From the NCBI GenBank assembly GCA_903932385.1, contig CAIZGA010000461.1, positions 1 through 10,561 on the forward strand: 10,561 nt of DNA. Direction: 5' to 3'. The first letter of the stretch is position 1; each line of letters opens with the position of its first letter. This DNA is from an uncultured Acidobacteriota bacterium (lineage in GTDB: Bacteria > Acidobacteriota > Terriglobia > Terriglobales > Acidobacteriaceae). Under the pieces are notes generated by a model, which was not told the origin of the DNA, did no database searches, and saw only the letters and a list, made by a program, of their open reading frames with translations. Below, piece by piece: positions 1 through 6,990 of this stretch. Position numbers and translations under genes: made by a program.

Positions 1-17
1 AATATCTGATGCAAAAC

Positions 18-2009
18 TTATTGCAGGTTGAAGCGGCGCGTGTGCAGTACGTCATTCGGCCCGGCCCAGATGCCGAGCATATCGACGGGCTTGGCCGATT
101 GCAGCAGGGTGACTGGTTTGGGCTCGGCGGTGATGGGCGCTTTCGGCACCGTCATGGGCTTTTCTGCAATGCGCAGGTTGTTGTCGCGCTGCCGCTGCTT
201 GTCTACGTATGCGGCGATGACCTGTGAAGCCAGACGCGCGGAGTTGGCTCCCCAGTCGCCACCTTCCCACAGCACGGCGACAACGATATCCGGATTGCGT
301 CGCGGTGCCATGCCGACAAACCATGAGTTTGGCCGGAAGCTGCCGTGACCGGCGCCGAGTTTGCTCTGCGCGGCGTGGCTGATGGTTTGCGCGGTGCCGG
401 TCTTGCCGGCGAAGTCAATATTTTCCAGATGCGATGCGCCCGCAGTGCCGCCCGGGCCGGTGGCCGCAGCCATGCCGTCGGTAATAATCTCCCAGTTGGC
501 AGGGTCCAGCGGGATCGATTTTTCACCGGAGCCGGGGAAGGCATTCGCCATTTCCGGCGGAACTTCATCGGGGAAGACCAGATGTGGCCGACGGAAAACT
601 CCGCCCGATGCGATGCCGCTCAACGCGCGCGCCAGCTGGATGGGCGATGCCTCGATGGCTCCCTGACCGATGCCGATGGATATGGTTTCGCCGACGAACC
701 ACTGCTCATGGAAGGTGTGCAGCTTCCACTCTTCGGTGGGCATCAGGCCGCTGGCTTCATCGGGCAAATCGATGCCGGTCTTCTGGCCCAGACCTGCGCT
801 GGTTGCATATTTCGCAATGGTGTCGATGCCGAGTTTATCGGCCAGCGTGTAGTAGAAGGTATCGCAGGACCAGGGAATCGCATGTTCTATATCCACCATG
901 CCGTGGTGTTGGTCGCAGGCATGGAACTGGCCGTAGAAAACACCGCCGCCGGCACAGAAGACATGCATGTTCTGCGCCACGCCTTCCTGCAGACCGGCGA
1001 GCGACATGATGATTTTAAAAGTGGAACCGGGAGCCAACTGCGCCTGGATGGCTTTGTTCAGCAGCGGGTGGTTGGGGTCGCTGGTCACTTTTGCCCAGTC
1101 TGCGCGTGAAATGCGAACGGCAAATGCATTCGGGTCAAACGTTGGACGGCTGACCATTGCCAGTACTTCGCCGGTATGCGGATCCATGGCCACCAGCGCG
1201 CCGTTGCGGTCTCCCATGGCTTTTTCTGCGGCCATCTGGATGTCGAGATCGATGGTAAGCCGCAGATCTTTGCCGGGGACCGAGGGCGTGGTGTCGCCGC
1301 GCGCAATTTCGCGACCGTGGCTATCCACCACTATATTGCGCGAGCCATTCTGTCCGCGCAGCACGGCGTCGTAGGATTCTTCAATGCCGGAGCGGCCGAC
1401 CAGATCGCCGGGTTCAAAGACGGCATACTTCGGGTCGGTGAGCATCTCTTCGCTCACTTCGCCCACGTAGCCAATCATGTGTGCGGCAAAACCATCGCGC
1501 GGATACAAGCGCCGCTGCTGGTCGAGCGTTTCCAACTCGGGCAGCTCATTGCGGTGCGATTCCACAAACGCCTGCTCATCGGGAGTGATGTCTTCCTTCA
1601 GTGGAATCGGCTGATAACGCGGCTCTGCCTGATAGTGACGCAGCAGCGCCTGCAGCTGGTCCATCGTCAGGTGCAGACCGGCGGCAATTTGCGGCAGGTC
1701 GGCTTCATGCAGTTGCTCACGCAGCAGGTAGCAGCTGACGGAAGGGTAGTTGTCCACGAGAAGACGATTTTCGCGGTCGAAGATTTTTCCGCGCGGCGCC
1801 AGCAGGGTGACTTTGCGCGTTCGATTTTGTTCGGCAAGGATGCGGTAGTTGTTCGCGCCTAAAACCTGCAGCCGCCACAGACCGGTGACCAGCACGAGCA
1901 TCATCAACGCAATGATGTATTGCGAAATGGCGAGCTTGAGCACGGGCAGCTTTTCAGTGCGTCCCGTGTAATTCTCCTGCTGGTTGTAATTCGCCGGATC
2001 CATATCCAC
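18..2009 (-). CDS. mrdA: Penicillin-binding protein 2, elongation-specific peptidoglycan D,D-transpeptidase
   Basis: This class B PBP cross-links peptidoglycan during lateral-wall growth as the transpeptidase of the elongasome, anchored in the inner membrane and acting in the periplasm. The sequence shows a cytoplasmic N-terminus, one membrane segment at about residues 28-48, a PBP dimer domain from about 68 (APRGKIFDR at 71-79) to 240, and a transpeptidase domain from about 250 to 605. The catalytic motifs are intact: PGSTFK with nucleophile S329 and K332, SCD at 381-383 (the SxD form common in PBP2), and KTGT at 536-539. Its 663 residues are slightly long for the family, owing to a C-terminal tail of about 60 residues. 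The start is uncertain: GTG at 2009 has an AGGA only 4 nt upstream, while the in-frame ATG at 2003 has the same AGGA at 10 nt. It is the last visible gene of the mre operon, 56 nt after mreD. The SxD motif and the mreBCD linkage favour PBP2 over the divisome paralogue FtsI. Confidence 0.95.
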   Translation of the reverse strand: MDMDPANYNQQENYTGRTEKLPVLKLAISQYIIALMMLVLVTGLWRLQVLGANNYRILAEQNRTRKVTLLAPRGKIFDRENRLLVDNYPSVSCYLLREQLHEADLPQIAAGLHLTMDQLQALLRHYQAEPRYQPIPLKEDITPDEQAFVESHRNELPELETLDQQRRLYPRDGFAAHMIGYVGEVSEEMLTDPKYAVFEPGDLVGRSGIEESYDAVLRGQNGSRNIVVDSHGREIARGDTTPSVPGKDLRLTIDLDIQMAAEKAMGDRNGALVAMDPHTGEVLAMVSRPTFDPNAFAVRISRADWAKVTSDPNHPLLNKAIQAQLAPGSTFKIIMSLAGLQEGVAQNMHVFCAGGGVFYGQFHACDQHHGMVDIEHAIPWSCDTFYYTLADKLGIDTIAKYATSAGLGQKTGIDLPDEASGLMPTEEWKLHTFHEQWFVGETISIGIGQGAIEASPIQLARALSGIASGGVFRRPHLVFPDEVPPEMANAFPGSGEKSIPLDPANWEIITDGMAAATGPGGTAGASHLENIDFAGKTGTAQTISHAAQSKLGAGHGSFRPNSWFVGMAPRRNPDIVVAVLWEGGDWGANSARLASQVIAAYVDKQRQRDNNLRIAEKPMTVPKAPITAEPKPVTLLQSAKPVDMLGIWAGPNDVLHTRRFNLQ

Positions 2010-2065
2010 TCAATCCTGTTGCGTTTGTATCGTGCGGTTACTTGCAATCGTTCGTTGCGTCTCGA

Positions 2066-2593
2066 TTAGCGATGGTCGCGTCGTTTGGTCCTGTCCAGCA
2101 TGAAGAGTACAGGGATGGCGACAACCATGTTCATCAGCGCACAGAGCAGTTCGTATCCCATGCGCCAGTGCATGTCCATGCCCAGCAGGCTCAACCGGAT
2201 GACATACACAATCCAGTGATGCAGCAGCGTGAAAAAGAAACTGATCAGCAGCCGAGTGCCCAGGCTCTCCACGTCAATGCGAACGCTGAGTAGCGAGGCA
2301 AGATAACCGACGATGGATTTGCTGATGCCGAAGATGCCGACATCCTGGCCGGAGAAAAAGTCCTGCGCAATGCCGGTGAGCGCGCCGGTGAGCGTGCCGG
2401 CGATGGGTGAGCGGCGGCCGACGGCGAAAAACAGAACGACAATCAACGGCAGGTCCAGCATGGCCGCCTGCGGCAGCACCTTGGAGAGATTAATCTGCAG
2501 GAAGATGGCGCCCAGCGGCACCAGTACGGCCACTGCGGGGTGGAAGCTATGCTCCACCATCTCCTGCCGCGAACTGTAGGTTAATATCGCCAT
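2066..2593 (-). CDS. mreD: Rod shape-determining protein MreD
   Basis: MreD is a small integral inner-membrane protein of the elongasome that associates with MreC and is required for rod shape. The 175-residue product is highly hydrophobic, with about five or six predicted membrane segments (roughly 17-36, 44-60, 62-78, 86-103, 112-135 and 147-166) and a basic C-terminus (RTKRRDHR) likely to be cytoplasmic. A charged-polar stretch around residues 76-84 (QDFFSGQD) lies where MreD proteins usually carry the conserved D-x-x-x-G type loop. MreD sequences diverge strongly, so the assignment rests as much on position as on sequence: the ATG lies 3 nt beyond the mreC stop codon, and mrdA follows. 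That tight spacing suggests translational coupling with mreC. Its length is close to that of E. coli MreD (about 160 residues). Confidence 0.9.
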   Translation of the reverse strand: MAILTYSSRQEMVEHSFHPAVAVLVPLGAIFLQINLSKVLPQAAMLDLPLIVVLFFAVGRRSPIAGTLTGALTGIAQDFFSGQDVGIFGISKSIVGYLASLLSVRIDVESLGTRLLISFFFTLLHHWIVYVIRLSLLGMDMHWRMGYELLCALMNMVVAIPVLFMLDRTKRRDHR

Positions 2594-2596
2594 GCG

Positions 2597-3799
2597 TTAG
2601 TGGCTCTCGTCCTTTGTAGTTTGCGGAGTCGTGGTGTCGCTGCTGTCATCCGATTTTGGTTTTGCAGCCGGCGGCGACTGCAGATGCACGCTGGAGTTCG
2701 GCGCCGCGGCATCGCCCGGCTTCAACTCCACAGCCGGGGCCACGTAGCCCGGCGAGTAATGATCAGGATGCAGCGGCGGCGGCGGATTCACCGGCGGCGG
2801 CAGGCCATTGCTGACTGCAGGATCAGGATGGTTCGGGTCCGCGTTGGGGTCCTTCAGGCCGGGCAGGCGTTCGGCAACAATGTCTGCGGCGCGTTTGGCG
2901 GCGGCGTCATTCACACTGGTCGCCAGGTCCTGCTGCATCTGCGGCGGCACTTGCGCGCTTTGGTCGGTGATGACCAGCACCTGATCCAACCGCGAGAGGT
3001 CTGCCGATGGCTTGATGAGAATGGCGACGTAGGGATCATGTTCCGGGTCCGGCCGCACCTGCAGCACTGTGCCCACCGGATAGCCGCGCGGGAAGACCAT
3101 GTCGCCGCCGCTGGTCACCACACGCTCGCCCGGCTTGATGCGGTCATCGGGCATCACGTTGATGATTTGCGGCTGGCCTGCGGAGTTGCCGCGTAGCACG
3201 CCGCGGATGCGGGTCGTCTCCAGTACAACGCCGGCGCCGGAGGACATGTCGTTAATTTCCAGAACCAATGCGGTGTGTGCATACACTTCGCGCAGTTTGC
3301 CGACCACGCCATCCGGTGTGATGACGGGCATGTCCGGCTTCAGACCCAGGTCTTCACCCTTGTCGATATAGAAGGTGCGCGACTGGTCTGTGCCGCTGGT
3401 GGCCAGTACTTGCGCGGCCACGGTCTTGTAGATGTACTGCTGCTGGAAGCCGAGCAGCGATTGCAGTTGCTGCGCCTGACGCGCATCATCGGCCAGACTG
3501 GCCTGCTCCAGACGCATCCGGTCCAACTCTGCCTTCAGTTGAAGATTTTCCTGCTTGGTGTGCGCCAGCGCGATGTAGTCGGTCCACGCATTGTGAATGC
3601 CGCTGCCGGTGGAATTGATGAGCCGCTCAAACGGGGCCAGCAGCGACGCGCCCCAGTAGCGACCGAGGGCGATGCCTTTTACGTTGGAGTTGGGCGTGGC
3701 GGGCGCACGTTTTACCTGCACGGCCAACATCACCACCTGCAGCAAAAGGATGCCGATGAGGAAGAGACCGTGACGGTAGCGGCTGAAGAAGGATTCCAT
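2597..3799 (-). CDS. mreC: Rod shape-determining protein MreC
   Basis: MreC is a bitopic membrane protein whose periplasmic part oligomerises and links MreB to PBP2, favouring the active state of the elongation synthase. The sequence shows a short basic cytoplasmic N-terminus, a membrane segment at about 11-28, a helical coiled-coil stretch at about 75-117, and the two-lobed beta-rich MreC domain at about 125-278, including TFYIDKGEDLGL near 142-153 and a TSGGDMVFPRGYPVG block near 229-243. Residues from about 312 to 400 form a proline-, aspartate- and serine-rich low-complexity tail, which makes the protein longer than many MreC homologues (E. coli has 367 residues). The gene starts 54 nt after mreB and ends 3 nt before mreD. 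I see no strong Shine-Dalgarno in the mreB-mreC gap. The assignment is secure from fold signature and operon position. Confidence 0.95.
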   Translation of the reverse strand: MESFFSRYRHGLFLIGILLLQVVMLAVQVKRAPATPNSNVKGIALGRYWGASLLAPFERLINSTGSGIHNAWTDYIALAHTKQENLQLKAELDRMRLEQASLADDARQAQQLQSLLGFQQQYIYKTVAAQVLATSGTDQSRTFYIDKGEDLGLKPDMPVITPDGVVGKLREVYAHTALVLEINDMSSGAGVVLETTRIRGVLRGNSAGQPQIINVMPDDRIKPGERVVTSGGDMVFPRGYPVGTVLQVRPDPEHDPYVAILIKPSADLSRLDQVLVITDQSAQVPPQMQQDLATSVNDAAAKRAADIVAERLPGLKDPNADPNHPDPAVSNGLPPPVNPPPPLHPDHYSPGYVAPAVELKPGDAAAPNSSVHLQSPPAAKPKSDDSSDTTTPQTTKDESH

Positions 3800-3853
3800 G
3801 TTGATTTCGTACAGCCCAGCGGAGTCGCTTGCGATGAAGCCGTCCGCACGCCC

Positions 3854-4918
3854 TTATTCGATTGAAATTTTACGCAGCAGCTTGAAGTCGGAAAGCATCT
3901 TTCCTGTACCCAGCACTACGGATGCCAGCGGATCATCTGCCACTGAAACCGGCAGGCCCGTCTCTTCGCGGATGCGCTTGTCGAGATTGCGCAACAGGGC
4001 ACCGCCACCGGTCAGCACGATGCCACGATCGCTGATATCGGCGGAAAGCTCCGGCGGGGTGCGTTCCAGCGCAACGCGAATCGCGTTCATGATGGTGGCA
4101 ATGCACTCGCTGAGCGCTTCGCGAACTTCACCATCGTCAATGGTGATGCTCTTGGGCACGCCTTCAATCAGGTTGCGCCCCTTGATTTCCAGCTGCAGCG
4201 GTTTGTCCAGCGGGAAGGCCGAACCGATTTCTATCTTGATGTGCTCTGCAGTGCGCTCGCCGATCAGCAGATTGTATTTGCGCTTCAGGTAATTCATCAC
4301 GGCTTCGTCCATCTGGTTGCCGGCCATGCGGACCGAGCGCGAGTAGACGATGCCGGAAAGGGAAATGACTGCGATGTCTGTAGTGCCGCCGCCGATATCC
4401 ACGACCATGTTGCCGCTGGGTTCGGTGATGGGAAGACCGGCACCGATGGCTGCCACCATGGCCTGCTCGACCAGATGCACTTCACTGGCCTTGGCGCGAT
4501 AGGCCGAATCCATGACAGCGCGCTTTTCCACCTGCGTAATTTCGCTCGGCACGCCGATGACGATACGCGGATGCACCAGCATCTTGCGGTTGTGCGCCTT
4601 CTGGATGAAGTAGTTCAACATTTTTTCTGTGTGGCGGAAGTCGGCGATGACGCCGTCTTTCATCGGCTTGATGGCGACGATGTTGCCCGGCGTGCGGCCA
4701 AGCATTTCCTTGGCCTCTTTACCCACCGCCTCCACTTCATTGGTCAGTTTGTTGACGGCAATGATGGAGGGCTCATTGACTACGACGCCTTTGCCCGCGG
4801 CGTAGACAAGTGTGTTCGCCGTGCCAAGGTCAATGGCAAGGTCGCTGGAGAAGAGACTGAAGAGCGAGCGCAGATTGTGCCAGCTCGACGTACGTGATTG
4901 AAAACCATTCGAGGACAT
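3854..4918 (-). CDS. mreB: Rod shape-determining protein MreB, bacterial actin
   Basis: MreB is an actin-family ATPase that forms membrane-bound filaments guiding the peptidoglycan elongation machinery. The actin nucleotide-binding motifs are all visible: phosphate-1 loop DLAIDLGTANT at residues 26-36, the catalytic-glutamate region VEQAM with E151, phosphate-2 loop DIGGGTTD at 174-181, and the adenosine motif LTGGGALLRNLD at 302-313. Its 354 residues compare with about 347 in E. coli. The ATG at 4918 is the only start before the actin fold, leaving a 25-residue leader containing SSWHNLRSLFSLFSS; this looks like the amphipathic membrane-binding helix of Gram-negative MreB, preceded by about 11 extra polar residues. 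A weak AGGA lies 12 nt upstream of the start. The gene heads the mreB-mreC-mreD-mrdA operon. Its only close relatives are the single-copy paralogues Mbl and MreBH, and the operon context supports MreB. Confidence 0.98.
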   Translation of the reverse strand: MSSNGFQSRTSSWHNLRSLFSLFSSDLAIDLGTANTLVYAAGKGVVVNEPSIIAVNKLTNEVEAVGKEAKEMLGRTPGNIVAIKPMKDGVIADFRHTEKMLNYFIQKAHNRKMLVHPRIVIGVPSEITQVEKRAVMDSAYRAKASEVHLVEQAMVAAIGAGLPITEPSGNMVVDIGGGTTDIAVISLSGIVYSRSVRMAGNQMDEAVMNYLKRKYNLLIGERTAEHIKIEIGSAFPLDKPLQLEIKGRNLIEGVPKSITIDDGEVREALSECIATIMNAIRVALERTPPELSADISDRGIVLTGGGALLRNLDKRIREETGLPVSVADDPLASVVLGTGKMLSDFKLLRKISIE

Positions 4919-5136
4919 GTTGCGAAATTATCCTGACAGTTGCAATTTTGATGCACTGCAAACTGTATCTATATGTCATTGTACGGCCTAATTCAGTTTG
5001 CCGTATTTTCGCCATTTCGGGGGTGTGAAAGTACCCCGCAATGGCTCCCATAACGGCACAATTGCCTTAGATACTGTCTTTTACCGGCTTTTCAGGAAAT
5101 CCACAAGGGGTTGGGGAAGAAATTCTGCTGAAATCG
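4919..5136. promoter_or_regulatory. Intergenic region upstream of mreB, presumed mre operon promoter
   Basis: This 218-nt non-coding gap lies between two minus-strand genes and should hold the mreB promoter. Read on the minus strand it is A+T-richer than its surroundings, with -10-like hexamers TATAGA (4973-4968) and GATAAT (4932-4927). Neither has a convincing TTGACA-like partner at 16-18 nt, so I do not fix a promoter. Other structures are an imperfect inverted repeat at 4937-4965, a small GGGGT/ACCCC stem (5020-5024 with 5033-5037), and a 9-bp hairpin beginning at 5125 that overlaps the upstream gene's stop codon. Confidence 0.45.
4937..4965. repeat. Imperfect inverted repeat in the mreB leader
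   Basis: CAGTTGCA at 4937-4944 faces TGCAAACTG at 4957-4965; the arms are complementary except for one extra base. The repeat ends 19 nt before the mreB ATG on the minus strand. It could be a transcription-factor site or a leader hairpin, or it could be chance; the sequence alone does not decide. Confidence 0.35.
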
Positions 5137-5154
5137 CTAAAAGTTTTTCAGCAG
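5125..5154 (-). terminator. Possible intrinsic terminator of the 5137-5727 gene
   Basis: CTGCTGAAA at 5125-5133 and TTTCAGCAG at 5146-5154 are perfectly complementary over 9 bp with a 12-nt loop. On the minus strand the hairpin includes the last codons and the TAG stop (5139-5137) of the hypothetical gene. The stretch after it begins AATTTCTTCC, which is only a weak U-tract, so termination efficiency is doubtful. Readthrough into mreB would then be possible. Confidence 0.4.
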
Positions 5155-5727
5155 CCGCGCCTGTTCACGCTTCAGGTGGTTGTAACTGTGGATGGCATAG
5201 TTGTCGAAGCCTTTGGGGAAGCGGATGAGCGATGCTTTTTCTGTGAAGTCACCCTTCTCCCATTTCGCCATCAACGCTTTGTACCCCACCACGTGCGTCA
5301 CAAATTCCACCAGGCACTCCGGCATGCGTTCTTCAATGATGAGATGAGCATTGGCGATGATGAGTGTCTGCAGCGTTTCATTCAATGGCATGAAGACGGT
5401 TCGCATCCACAGATACCACTCGTCAAGTTCATTGTGTGTCGGTTCGACGCCGGGCTCGAAAATACTTTCTTTGCCGAGCTTCATCAGCAGGCCGCGATAG
5501 GCGATGCGTGTAGCTTCACTGGCAACGTAGAGCGGACCGTAGAACTGGTTCAGCCGCATGTTCACCAGATCAAGCCGCGCCTTCTTGCGCTCCAAATTTC
5601 GACTACCGAGATACGCGCCGAGAAATGTAGACAACGCGACAAGAATAGATCCAATCGCGGTGATGGTGCCGATATCCATCGGCGGCAGATTGAGAAATAT
5701 GGCGAGCATGTTGGCGCTGCCTTCCAT
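5137..5727 (-). CDS. Hypothetical protein with one N-terminal membrane segment
   Basis: I do not recognise this 196-residue protein as a named family. It has one hydrophobic segment at about residues 19-42 (GTITAIGSILVALSTFLGAY), followed at once by a basic, charged stretch (RNLERKKAR at 43-51) and then a mostly helical soluble domain. That pattern fits a single-pass protein with its basic side and C-terminal domain in the cytoplasm. A QFYGPLY motif at 61-67 after the charged helix, and a tryptophan-rich DEWYLWMRTVFMPLNE stretch at 102-117, are the most distinctive parts; QFYGPLY resembles motifs in small membrane-anchored bacterial proteins of unknown function. The start is uncertain: the ATG at 5727 has no clear Shine-Dalgarno, while the in-frame ATG at 5709 (Met7) has GGAAGG 10 nt upstream. 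The gene is divergent from ald and lies on the same strand as mreB, but no functional link can be claimed. Codon usage looks like that of its neighbours. Confidence 0.75.
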   Translation of the reverse strand: MEGSANMLAIFLNLPPMDIGTITAIGSILVALSTFLGAYLGSRNLERKKARLDLVNMRLNQFYGPLYVASEATRIAYRGLLMKLGKESIFEPGVEPTHNELDEWYLWMRTVFMPLNETLQTLIIANAHLIIEERMPECLVEFVTHVVGYKALMAKWEKGDFTEKASLIRFPKGFDNYAIHSYNHLKREQARLLKNF

Positions 5728-5821
5728 GGCAATATCTTACGGCGGAATCTGCCGCATGAATGTGTTCTGCAGCACAGGTTTGCAGCACGCCGGAATGGCC
5801 GCATTTTGATACGCTTAAGGA
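5728..5821. promoter_or_regulatory. Divergent intergenic region between the hypothetical gene and ald
   Basis: These 94 nt must serve both divergent genes. They contain an 8-bp direct repeat TGCAGCAC (5768-5775 and 5781-5788) with a 13-nt period. TACGCT at 5810-5815 fits the minimal -10 pattern TAnnnT and would place transcription start at or next to the ald ATG. AAGGA at 5817-5821 touches the ald ATG, too close for normal Shine-Dalgarno spacing. No clear -35 box is seen in either direction. Confidence 0.4.
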
Positions 5822-6937
5822 ATGATTATCGGCGTACCTAAAGAAGTTAAAGACAATGAAACACGCGTCGGCGTTACTCCCGCTGGCGTGAAGGCCCTGA
5901 CGGAACATGGACACAAAGTGCTGGTCGAGCACAATGCCGGCGAACTCTCCGCATTTCCTGATGATGAGTACCAGAATGCCGGCGCGGAAATTGTCGGCTC
6001 TGCGTATGACACCTGGCGTCTCGCCGACCTCGTCGTAAAAGTGAAAGAGCCGGTGGAGAAGGAATACGGACATTTTCGCGAAGGGCTCACGCTCTTTACG
6101 TATCTGCATCTGGCGCCGCTGCCGGAACTGACTAACAAATTGCTGGAGAAAAAAGTTCTCGGCATTGCGTATGAAACGATTCGCGATCGCGCGGGCACAT
6201 TGCCACTGCTGACTCCGATGAGCGAAGTCGCCGGCCGTATGAGCGTGCAGGTGGGCGCGTCGTATCTGGAGAAGGAACGCGGCGGACGTGGTGTTCTGCT
6301 GGGCGGCGTACCGGGTGTGACACCGGCGAATGTTTGCGTGATTGGCGGCGGCATTGTTGGCACCAGCGCGGCACGCATCGCGATGGGAATGGGCGCGAAG
6401 GTAACGCTGGTGGATTTGAATCTGAATCGCCTGCGTGAACTTGACGACCAGTTCGGCGGACGCGTGTACACGCTTGCCTCCAACAGCTACAACGTTTCGC
6501 GCGCCGTGCAGGAGGCGGACCTCGTCATCGGCGGCGTTCTGATTCCGGGTGCCTCGGCGCCGAAGATTGTGACACGCGCGATGGTGGAGAAGATGAAGCG
6601 CGGCGCGGTGATTGTCGATGTGGCGATTGATCAGGGCGGTTGCGTGGAAACGGCGCGGCCCACAAGCTTCAGCAATCCTTCTTATGTTGAGCATGGCGTG
6701 GTGCACTACTGCGTGACCAACATGCCGGCCGCTGTGCCAAACACCTCCACACTGGCGCTGACCAACGCGACCTTTGCCTATGTAGTGAAGCTGGCTCAAC
6801 TGGGACCGAAAGCTGCACTGGCTGCCGATGAAGGCTTCGCCATGGGCGTGAATACATGGAACGGCATTCTTACCTGCCCGCCGGTGGCGCAGTCGCAGGG
6901 CCGCGAATTCACTCCGGTGAAACAGCTGTTGCAGTAA
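5822..6937 (+). CDS. ald: Alanine dehydrogenase (NAD+-dependent)
   Basis: This cytoplasmic enzyme catalyses reversible oxidative deamination of L-alanine to pyruvate and ammonium with NAD+, linking alanine catabolism or ammonium assimilation to central carbon. The 371-residue length is standard for the family. The catalytic and substrate residues sit at canonical positions: R15, K75, H96 and D270, with N300 in the TNMPAAVPNTST motif (299-310). The Rossmann NAD-binding motif is GGGIVG at 175-180, with the adenine-ribose-binding acidic residue D198. The N-terminus MIIGVPKEVKDNETRV matches the conserved family start, so the ATG at 5822 is secure although its AAGGA directly abuts it. The ntrY-like gene follows after 53 nt on the same strand, so co-transcription is possible. 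The absence of insertions and the conserved K/H/D triad make saccharopine dehydrogenase or the PntA transhydrogenase subunit, relatives of the same fold, unlikely. Confidence 0.97.
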   Translation: MIIGVPKEVKDNETRVGVTPAGVKALTEHGHKVLVEHNAGELSAFPDDEYQNAGAEIVGSAYDTWRLADLVVKVKEPVEKEYGHFREGLTLFTYLHLAPLPELTNKLLEKKVLGIAYETIRDRAGTLPLLTPMSEVAGRMSVQVGASYLEKERGGRGVLLGGVPGVTPANVCVIGGGIVGTSAARIAMGMGAKVTLVDLNLNRLRELDDQFGGRVYTLASNSYNVSRAVQEADLVIGGVLIPGASAPKIVTRAMVEKMKRGAVIVDVAIDQGGCVETARPTSFSNPSYVEHGVVHYCVTNMPAAVPNTSTLALTNATFAYVVKLAQLGPKAALAADEGFAMGVNTWNGILTCPPVAQSQGREFTPVKQLLQ

Positions 6938-6961
6938 TGCTCTGAAGGTGCTGTTGCGGCC

Positions 6962-6967
6962 TATAAT
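6962..6967 (+). promoter_or_regulatory. Candidate -10 box upstream of the ntrY-like gene
   Basis: A perfect TATAAT lies 23 nt before the ATG at 6991. Transcription would begin near 6974, giving a leader of about 17 nt whose first bases are almost the Shine-Dalgarno itself. No good TTGACA-like hexamer is found 16-18 nt upstream, so this is a candidate only. Confidence 0.35.
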
Positions 6968-6975
6968 CATCGCTT

Positions 6976-6981
6976 AAGGAG
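6976..6981 (+). promoter_or_regulatory. Ribosome-binding site of the ntrY-like gene
   Basis: AAGGAG lies 9 nt before the ATG at 6991 and supports that start. It is part of CGCTTAAGGA (6971-6980), a 10-mer that also occurs immediately before the ald start (5812-5821). Confidence 0.75.
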
Positions 6982-6990
6982 TGGCAGGCG

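Noticed and set aside
345..1109. A 254-codon plus-strand frame opposite mrdA
   Set aside because: It is antisense to the PBP2 transpeptidase domain with its intact catalytic motifs, and has no family resemblance of its own.
1147..1149. SCD in place of SxN in the PBP2 second catalytic motif as a possible defect
   Set aside because: The SxD form is normal in PBP2-type proteins, so this is not a missing catalytic residue.
6921..6930. Perfect 10-bp palindrome AACAGCTGTT near the ald stop codon
   Set aside because: It lies within the last ald codons (encoding KQLL), is isolated and has no T-tract, so an operator or terminator role is not supported.
5603..6970. A 455-codon open frame on the minus strand covering all of ald
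   Set aside because: It is antisense to a clearly conserved enzyme, rich in His, Arg and Ala as expected of a reverse-frame translation, has no recognisable domain, and overlaps the start of the hypothetical gene. It is a by-product of the codon bias of ald.
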